This document shows, in pieces, positions 57,130 to 64,000 of a stretch of 64,000 nucleotides of DNA. The DNA is from Hsuehochloa calcarea. Lineage: Eukaryota; Streptophyta; Magnoliopsida; Poales; Poaceae. The notes under the pieces are model-generated. The model was not told the origin of the DNA and did not search any database. It saw only the letters and a list, made by a program, of their open reading frames with translations. Positions within the stretch are counted from its first letter, which is position 1; every line of letters starts with the position of its first letter. The translations under genes were made by a program, and so were the position numbers. Where the stretch lies: the NCBI GenBank assembly GCA_036346395.1, contig CM070604.1, forward strand, positions 30,469,662-30,533,661, written 5' to 3'.

Positions 57130-58730
57130 TCCTCGCACGACGGACCTAAAAAGCACAAGCAGAAAACATATGTGCCTCAGTACTGGGGTTAGTGATAAAA
57201 GATCTAGGAATCTAGTACTGAGTCGCACGATGCCTGGGAACAACAGTAGAAGTAGCAGTAAAATGATTAGGAACAAAATCATAAGAATGCACACGAGAAC
57301 CACCTAAACCTCTCCGAAACGATCTACCAAAAGATCGATACTCCCCCTGTCTAGATGCTACCCGTGGTTTCTCCTCACGATATCCTAAACCAGAATGCTG
57401 TCTAGACCCACCAAAAGAGTCAACAAAGTTCTGTACAAACCTAGGCCTATGTGTAGTACGAAAAATAGGCTACCTAGCTCTAGAGACTACAGCAGGTGAA
57501 GGGACTCCTCTAATGGTTCTCAAATCGCTCACTCTCTCTTTTCTCTCAACCTTAGCTCTATGGAAGCATAACTCAACAATATGTCCATCTTTCTTGCAGA
57601 AGGTGCAATGGTACTTGGCCTTTTGAGGGGTCTGTACTGATGAAGCAGAAGCACCTGTCTTGCTAGAAAGAGTTTGAGCAAAATCTGCAGATTTAAAAAC
57701 AACCTTAGATGGCTTAGGGGGTTCTACCTCAAATAGGCCACTCTTAACAACTCTTGCAATCTTAGGTGGATGGTTCTTGGAATGCTCTAGCGAATTAAAA
57801 CCTAGGCCACTATTTTTCATACTCACTTTAGATTGGTCAAGAATCATGTTGAGGTTCTTCTTCCCACTAGAAAACCTCTCAAGAGTCACTTTGAGGTAAT
57901 CATTCTCTTTGGCTAAATCATCACATCTAGTGCACTTTCTTGACTTGATTGCCTCATCATGCTTACTCTTAAGAAGAGCCACTTCAACTTTCAAAGCCTC
58001 ACAAGACACACAATATGAATCCTTAATCCTATTCAACTACTCCTTAAATTTAACTCTAAAAGCCTCTTGTATCTTACCAACAATTGTTTCAACTTCAGCA
58101 TGCAAGACACAAGAGGTAGAGTCAATAACTTTCTTAGAAGCAGTAAAAGACATGGATTTTTGAATTTTAACTTTTTCTTCTAGAGTCTTGTTTAGAGTTT
58201 CAATTTCAATTGTGAGCTTAGAACAATTTTCACATGATGCAGATCTAGAGTACATAACTATTTCTGTCATCTCTTTCATTTTAATCCTATTATTCTTACA
58301 ATGAGATCAAGTATGATTAGCATCAAATTTCTGTAATTCTTTCATAGCGCTATCCAATTTTAATTCAAGCAAGGCACAATTAGAGCAAGATAAAGGGATA
58401 GTATCTAAAGCAGTCTCATCAAGAGAAATAGCATTCATGCAAATAGGACTAGACTTGAGAGATTCTATTTCATCCTAAGCATCTTTCAATTGATTCACAA
58501 CAGAGGAATGAGCAGATTTTAAGCTTGTCAATTCATTAAGCAAGCTAGAGCAGGAATCACAAATATCATTAGGATTAATGGATTTGAGCCTAACAACTTC
58601 TAGGTTCAAATTATCAATCATAATGTCCTATTTCTTAATCAATTTAGCTTACTTATGCATTTTCTTTTCAGCAAGAACCAAAGCCTGTTTCATATCAGCA
58701 AGTGAAGGGCATACCTCATCTGGATCGCTT
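57130..58730 (-). pseudogene. Gag C-terminal half of element E: CxxC/coiled-coil region and second zinc knuckle
   Basis: Frames at 57470-58036 and 58037-58279 carry CENC, CVSC and CTRC motifs with leucine heptads, KKNLNMILDQSKVSMKNSG and the CCHC knuckle CTFCKKDGHIVELC. They are separated by single stops (for example CAATAG-type changes near 58036). The gag end TEAHMF lies at about 57163-57180, with the TGTTTT word used in C's deletion. Confidence 0.8.
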
Positions 58731-58736
58731 AAAGGA

Positions 58737-59852
58737 TCATCTCATTGGAGGAGTCGATGTCGTGGCTGTCCTTGGCCATGAAACACATGCCGATGAAATC
58801 CTGTGCCTTCTTCTTGCCACGGGAGTCATCCTCGTCGTCCTCGTCTCCGAATCCACATCGCTCATGTTAACATTCTCAAGAGTGGCAAGGACCCGGCTAA
58901 CAAACTTGCGATAGTTTGTCTTCTTGGGTTTCACATCCTTGGCTTGAGGATGCCTCCGAGAGTCCTTCTCCTCCTTGCCCTTCAGCTTGGGGCACCTCGA
59001 GCGAACGTGGTTTGGCTCACCACACTCAAAGCATGTGATAGGGCCACCTCTCCTTCTGTTCCTCACCTTGTTGTATGCTCTCATGAATTTGGTGGATAGG
59101 AGGGCTAAATCATCCTCAGGTAATTTCTCAAGTTGCTCATCGCTCAAAGAATGCAAAGCTGATAAAGAAAAACCCGATGAGCTAAAATCCAAAGAATCTG
59201 AAGAACTACCCTTAAATTGGTCGACCACTAAAGCCATCGACTCTATCTTCGGGAGACGCGAGATAAAATCAATCTCATGCGTCTTCAACCTCGAGTATAG
59301 CTTATCCATGGTAAGCTCACTCATGACAATGTTGTCATTGATGGATGTGATCTTCATCCCCCAGACTTTCACATCAAGAGCACCCAAAAGCTGGTGTGCA
59401 TTCTCAGACTCAGAAAAAACAAGGTCAACAGCGCGGAGATCATAAAGAATCTTGGAGAACCTTCCCCACAGCCCATCTAAAGACTCACTAGGCCTTTGCT
59501 CGATCTTAGAGTATATTTTCTTGAGCTGAATCTGTCTCACTTCCTTGATCGCAGTGGAGCCCTCGTGATAATCACAGAGAGTCCGCTAGATTTCATGAGT
59601 AGACCGCAAATGAGCGACACGCTCAAACTCAGATCGACTAAGGCATTGGATCAAAAAAATTCGAGCCTTGCTGTTGGCCTCCACATTTGGAGTGATCACA
59701 TCGTCATCGGCTGGCACGACATAAGAGTTTTTGACTTTAAACCAAATTGCGTGCCCTTGAGCCTCGATGTAGGCCTACATTCGGGCCTTCCAATAAGCAA
59801 AATCAGCTCCATCAAAAATATGTGGTTTGGTAGAATACTTATCAGTCGCCAT
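58737..59852 (-). pseudogene. Gag N-terminal half of element E (capsid and first zinc knuckle)
   Basis: It starts at ATG 59852 (MATDKYSTKPHIFDGADFAY). TAG codons interrupt it twice before 59540, each where C has GAG or TGG. The frame 58737-59540 holds the capsid (SLDGLWGRFSKILYDLRAVD ...) and knuckle CFECGEPNHVRSRCP. Confidence 0.85.
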
Positions 59853-59893
59853 GGCTCCAAAGACCAGTTAAGATCTATGAGAAGAGCGAACCG

Positions 59894-59906
59894 GGCTCTG
59901 ATACCA
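59894..59906 (-). other. Primer-binding site of element E
   Basis: GGGCTCTGATACCA contains the complement of TGGTATCAGAGCC and lies two bases from the LTR start at 59909. Confidence 0.9.
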
Positions 59907-59908
59907 CT

Positions 59909-61797
59909 TGTAGGACCGGAAAGGCGACTAGAGGGGGTGAATAGACGCTTTCTTGATTTTTGACTTTAATCAAATTCAGCATACACTTTTCTTCAATAGC
60001 TATGAAAGCTAAGAAGATCAGTAAATGCACAGAGGAAGCCTTGTGATGAATCCGATTACCCCCTTAAATACAAGATTCAAGAATGGAGAGTTGATCTCAC
60101 GGGACCGGTTGGACCGACGGGCAATTGGCGGTCTGAAGACTGGCGGTCGGACCGACGACCAACTGGCGGTCCGAATAGCTGGCGGTCTAACCGCCGTTGA
60201 GGAATCGGTCCGACCGATTCAGTCCAGAACCACTGCAGACCACTCGAAATAAAAACGAAAATTGGTCAAACTTTTGATTGAACCGAAGAAACTTGACCAA
60301 ACTTGGAACACACCTCCCTAAGGACATCTGGAACCTATTCCTAGCGACGATCGTCCAGATCCACGACAAAGAATTGATCTTTTTAGGTTTTACCAAAGGA
60401 GTGTTCAAAACCTAGCAAAATGAAAAACTTGATCCAAAACTTGCTAGTGAGGGATTGATGATTTAGATGATCCTATGAGTATTTCCACACATCATAGCAA
60501 GGTAAAAGAGGTCAAGAGACCAACAAAAAATAACCGGATCAAGGAAGCACCAAAATCACCAAAAGAGAGAGGAAAACACATGAGACCTCTTCTTTGAACA
60601 AACATCCATTGATTGATTCAAGATATTGCTTACAAAGCCACTCCCTTAAGGAGGACAAGAGCTCAATCCAAGAGCACACACATAAATTTTCTCTCCTCTC
60701 CTCTCCAAACCCTAACCCTAACTAGGGTTTTTACAAATGAAGTGCTTGGGGGTTTTCCAACTCCCCTCTCTATTTATAGTAGGGCCAAGGGTTTAGAGAG
60801 AGATTTCACTTAATGGGCTCCCGTTAAGGCCCAAAACACACGGAACACAAACACACATATTTCAGTTGAAGCAATCGCCTGCTTCACCACGTGTAGGTTG
60901 ATCAGCGTCTCTCATCATGTCTGCAAGTCTCTCCTGTCCGAATCCCATCGGAACCTCCAAGGCACTTGCACCGACCCCGCGTCGCTTGATCCAACCAGCT
61001 GCAACGAACTACCCGTTCTAACCATCTTGTCCATTCTGCACCATGCTTGAGTCACATGACTCCACCCCGCATCCATGATCGTTCTGGACCTCAGCTCTCC
61101 AAGCTTAGTCCCGATCCTCCTCGCTGTTGACGTCGTTGACCTGCAAGCCACCTGCACAGCAATAGACAAAGATATCGTTTCCGGGAACAAGTTCTTCACA
61201 ACTTGACCCACGTTAGCTCAATCATGCAATATGCAACATTAAAGCATTGAAACCCATGCACTAGACACAATCGAAACACAACAATGCCAGGTTGGCCGAA
61301 GAACAAGGGAAACCAGTCTGACCGCCGTACCTGGCCGGTCGGACCGATTTCCAACCGGTCTGACCGATTTTATAACGCCAGTCAGACTGCCCAAAATGAC
61401 TTAGCCAAAATTCCATCGTGAAAAACCGAAACTCTCTGGAATTTTCATTTGAATAGAAATTTTGACTGGGAGCTCAAAAATTATGTGACCACATCCAGGA
61501 GACTCCCCTCTCGTGCCTACACAACCTATTTTTGGCCTAGCCCCAAACTCCACCAAAGGTTTTGGCCGGTCGGACCGCTGCACATAGCCGGTCGGACTTC
61601 CCCACGGCCGGTCGGACCGGCGACACTGCCAGTCGAACCGATCCATGGGCGGTCTGACCGCGAATGCTGCCGGTCTGACCCCCTGAGGTCTGAACATCAC
61701 AGGAGTTTTCCCAAAAATACAAGATTCGGCAAACCAACAACGTCATTGCCAATTGACTCATCATCCTAAGATCATGCACATATCCCCATGATATCCA
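59909..61797 (-). repeat. Right (5') LTR of element E
   Basis: The LTR is about 1,889 bp. The inner end is TGTAGGACC at 59909. The outer end is placed at GATATCCA (61797), by homology to the start of C's LTR (TGTGGATATC). TATTTATA lies at 60771-60778 and telobox plus CT-rich run at 60689-60727. Confidence 0.88.
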
Positions 61798-62134
61798 AAT
61801 TCTCTTTTATGAAACTATTTGTTCCAATTTTAAAACCATTTAATGAGGTACCTTTGGTATGAAAATACTTCTTGTTTAATTGTTTCTCCGATTACCCCTG
61901 CCAAATTTTGATTGGTTACATTTTTTGTAGCCATGTGGGAAGTATGCCGTGAATTTTTTGCACTTTGGTTGGTTATATAAAAAATGATATTAGTATATTT
62001 TTCATACAAATATACGACTTTTAATTATGACTTTTATAAAGGGATTGTGGATAGCGTTGTTCTATACCTAGTAGGATGGAGCATAGTGAGGGCCAACCCA
62101 CTCCCCGCTTTTTTGGGAAAAAAAATCGAACACC
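61798..62134. other. AT-rich flank between element E and the hAT relic
   Basis: No gene, repeat or RNA is recognised. A run of A (62120-62127) precedes the hAT fragment. Confidence 0.5.
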
Positions 62135-62551
62135 ATGTATGCAGCCTGCCTATTTGAGTTGGTGAAAAAGTATTATCCAGCAGATTTTACTCAACAGGAT
62201 AGGTATGACTTACAACAGCAACTAAAACATTTTGTTGTGGATGCTTCCAATGATGAAGAATTGATGAATGTCTCAACCTTAACTGAACTTTGCCAATATC
62301 TTGCCGAGACAGAATGACATACTATCTACAATTTCATTGATAGATTTCTTCGCTTACTTGTTACTCTTCTAGTTTATACGGCTAGTGCTGATCGTGCATT
62401 TTCTGGTTTGAAGATCATTAAGACAAGGCTACGTAACAAGATAGAAGATGGCTTTCTTGCCAATAGCTTGCTAGTACACATAGATGATCAAATTGCAAAT
62501 AATTGCAGCTATGAAGATATAATTAAGGAATTCAAGGATCGAAAGCGTTGA
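62135..62551 (+). pseudogene. hAT-family transposase C-terminal relic (dimerisation domain)
   Basis: A single frame, broken by one TGA at 62315-62317, reads FELVKKYYPADFTQQD ... LKHFVVDASNDEELMN, then after the stop TASADRAFSGLKIIKTRLRN, KIEDGFLANSLLVHID and a stop at 62549-62551. The RAFSxxKxIKTRLRNKxxD phrase is the conserved hAT dimerisation motif of plant TTF-type/hAT transposases. The zinc finger and catalytic domains are absent, so this is a dead fragment. Confidence 0.85.
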
Positions 62552-63266
62552 CGAGCAAATCTGTAGTGACTAATAGTCTAACACCATGGTTAAGTTGTAT
62601 TTTGGTATAAATACTTTTGTTTGAGAGCTGTTAACTTGTTATACATGTAGTATCTCGCAATCTGTATTTTGTAACCCAAGTATGGAAAATATCAATCTAT
62701 AACTCTTTGATGGCTACAAATTATACCATATGGTGGTATTATTACTTACCACTTGAATATTTCTGAATTCGCTTTGATCTTTGCCTCTTTGCCCTTTGGC
62801 CGGTTGGCCCCCTTACGATTTTGCTGAAGCTCTGTCTATTATAATTACTACACGTTTATTGGTGACATCATATGTATTATGGTTATTAATACTATGAATA
62901 ACAATTCTTATTTGTATATTAAAAAACCAATTCTTATTAATTTGTATCTTACATATTAGTTATATCAACAAATCACTTAATGGCCCATTTTTTTTACCAA
63001 ATTTTGTCACGGTTGTGGTGGATGTTCTGTCCGTGGCAAAAACTGTGGCAGGCCACACTTGCAACAAAAAGTATGGCAAACCGTCGAAGTGATCGAAACA
63101 AGCTAACTTGTGTTGTAGTTTTAGGGAAAAAAATATTTTAAATAGAATATATGTTTTGGTTTTGAGATATCTAAAACTGAACTAACCAAACTAGTAACTA
63201 AAATAGCTTTAGTCGTATAGATTGCAGAATAATGAAAATGTAATAAGGATATTTACTTATTTAGTG
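62552..63266. other. Non-coding sequence between the hAT relic and the SINE
   Basis: AT-rich. A GTGGCAGGCCACACTTGC palindromic phrase near 63046 may be a remnant of a DNA transposon. No gene or RNA is supported. Confidence 0.45.
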
Positions 63267-63550
63267 AAAAGTGTTGTTACAACGTGGTTTGAGCGTAACT
63301 CAGTTGGCAAGAGTGGCCATCGTGCCCTCAGCCCACCCACGTTTGAACTCTGTTCGACGGCATGTTTATCAATTTATTTAGGATACACACGTGCGCAAGT
63401 GGAAAAGTGTGTGCCCGTGCTACGTAAGGTCCCGATGGCTCCACAAAATTCCTAATGTGTAATAGGCGATGAGCATGCGTGTGGTGATGTGTGTTGTGTG
63501 CGTGCGTCTTCATGTACCCTTATTTTTTGAAAAAAAAGTATTGTTATAAC
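63267..63550 (+). mobile_element. tRNA-derived SINE with 17-bp target duplication
   Basis: The body is 63284-63533. Pol III promoter boxes are present: an A box TAACTCAGTTGG (about 63295-63306) and a B box GTTTGAACTCTG (about 63341-63352). A GT-rich 3' part follows (TGTGTGCGTGCGTC), then a T/A-rich end. Flanks are AAAAGTGTTGTTACAAC (63267-63283) and AAAAGTATTGTTATAAC (63534-63550), which differ at two positions. It resembles the Au/p-SINE type of grass SINEs; the exact family is not assigned. Confidence 0.75.
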
Positions 63551-64000
63551 AGTGAATGAATGAATAACAGGCGGGCGGTCTTCTTCGAATATCAACCGCG
63601 TTAATGACTAGAGTAGAGTTGGCCGGTAGACAATTGCATTAATCAGCAGCGTGTGCATCAAATATAGAAAAATTAAGGAATGCAGGTGGGCAAGCAGGGC
63701 ACAAGGCAGTTGCGGAGGTGCAGGGATTAGCACTAGTAATTTACAACCCCCAAAGCAATTTGGAAGCACCATTGTCTCATCCCTGTAATTTTCTACGTCG
63801 TCTAGGATGGTAATCTGCCCTGGGCTTTCCTGGCTTGGCGGTGAAGACCCCAAACACCACAGCTAAACACACTGCATCGTCACGGAGCTAATTAGTTGAT
63901 AGTTCCGCGGCAAAAGAAAAATATTGTTAGAGCATCTGCCATGCGTATGCTTGGGGTGGCCGCCTAATGTGCTTATAGCCTTATAGTCGCGTAGGCAGAA
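63551..64000. other. Right-edge non-coding sequence
   Basis: No gene is recognised on either strand. The minus-strand open frame 63608-63853 lacks any domain. The phrase GTTAGAGCATCTGCC near 63928 resembles the ends of some grass DNA-transposon families but is too short to call. Confidence 0.45.

Larger units (their letters stand above)
50870..61797 (-). mobile_element. Element E: Sirevirus-like Ty1/copia retrotransposon, same LTR family as C, with full pol
   Basis: LTRs are at about 50870-52670 and 59909-61797. PBS 59894-59906 gives the minus orientation. Order from the right: gag, protease, integrase, RT, RNase H, 1.3-kb tail, LTR. LTR and tail are homologous to C, but E keeps pol. The left LTR lacks its outer 16 bases (A junction). 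On its inner side it lacks about 36 bases together with the PPT, so no target duplication can be tested. Several premature stops make it inactive. Confidence 0.9.

Noticed and set aside
63284..63360. Functional tRNA gene
   Set aside because: A and B boxes are present but the sequence cannot fold into a full cloverleaf with an acceptor stem. It is joined to a GT-rich body and flanked by a target duplication, so it is a SINE head.

Overview
This is plant nuclear DNA, most likely from a grass. Evidence: an intron-rich host gene with GT-AG junctions, a Stowaway-like MITE, a tRNA-related SINE, and a 50-kb nest of plant-type LTR retrotransposons (Tat-lineage Ty3/gypsy and Sirevirus-like Ty1/copia). 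Grass rather than another monocot is an inference. Nothing looks bacterial, organellar or viral in the episomal sense.

Region 1 (1-10,200) is the only well-supported host gene: exons 2-8 of a DECAPPING 5 / LSM14 (Scd6-family) protein on the + strand, with exon 1 beyond the left edge. Its 5.9-kb second intron (922-6853) carries older insertions, including a truncated minus-strand LTR element (F) and a possible hAT end. Region 2 (9,820-12,061) is 3' UTR and intergenic DNA with a degraded MITE.

Region 3 (12,062-50,871) is a four-level nest. Element A (+ strand, no recognisable genes, 1.3-kb LTRs) was entered by B (- strand Tat/gypsy with an extra sense-opposite, probably intron-containing gene; TSD AGTCT). 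B was entered by C (+ strand Sirevirus-like, gag only). C was entered, inside its left LTR, by D (- strand Sirevirus-like copia; TSD GAAAT). The order A, B, C, D follows from the interruptions. C ends in an extra PBS plus gag fragment fused to B, with loss of part of B's pol.

Region 4 (50,870-61,797) is element E (- strand Sirevirus-like copia, same LTR family as C but with the full PR-IN-RT-RH set, broken by stops). It is fused to A's right LTR through a small deletion that removed both ends. Region 5 (61,798-64,000) holds a hAT transposase C-terminal relic and a tRNA-derived SINE with a 17-bp target duplication.

The most unusual signals are arrays of dyad-symmetric repeats in the LTRs of three element groups. 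In two of them the arms change together. B repeats its arrays in the probable introns of its opposite-strand gene. C looks like a gag-only derivative of an E-like element, formed by a deletion between two TGTTTT hexamers. The Sirevirus gag proteins carry a regular series of CxxC motifs set in coiled coil. Several LTR pairs differ by odd base scrambles that look like sequencing or consensus errors, so reading frames inside the repeats should be treated with caution.
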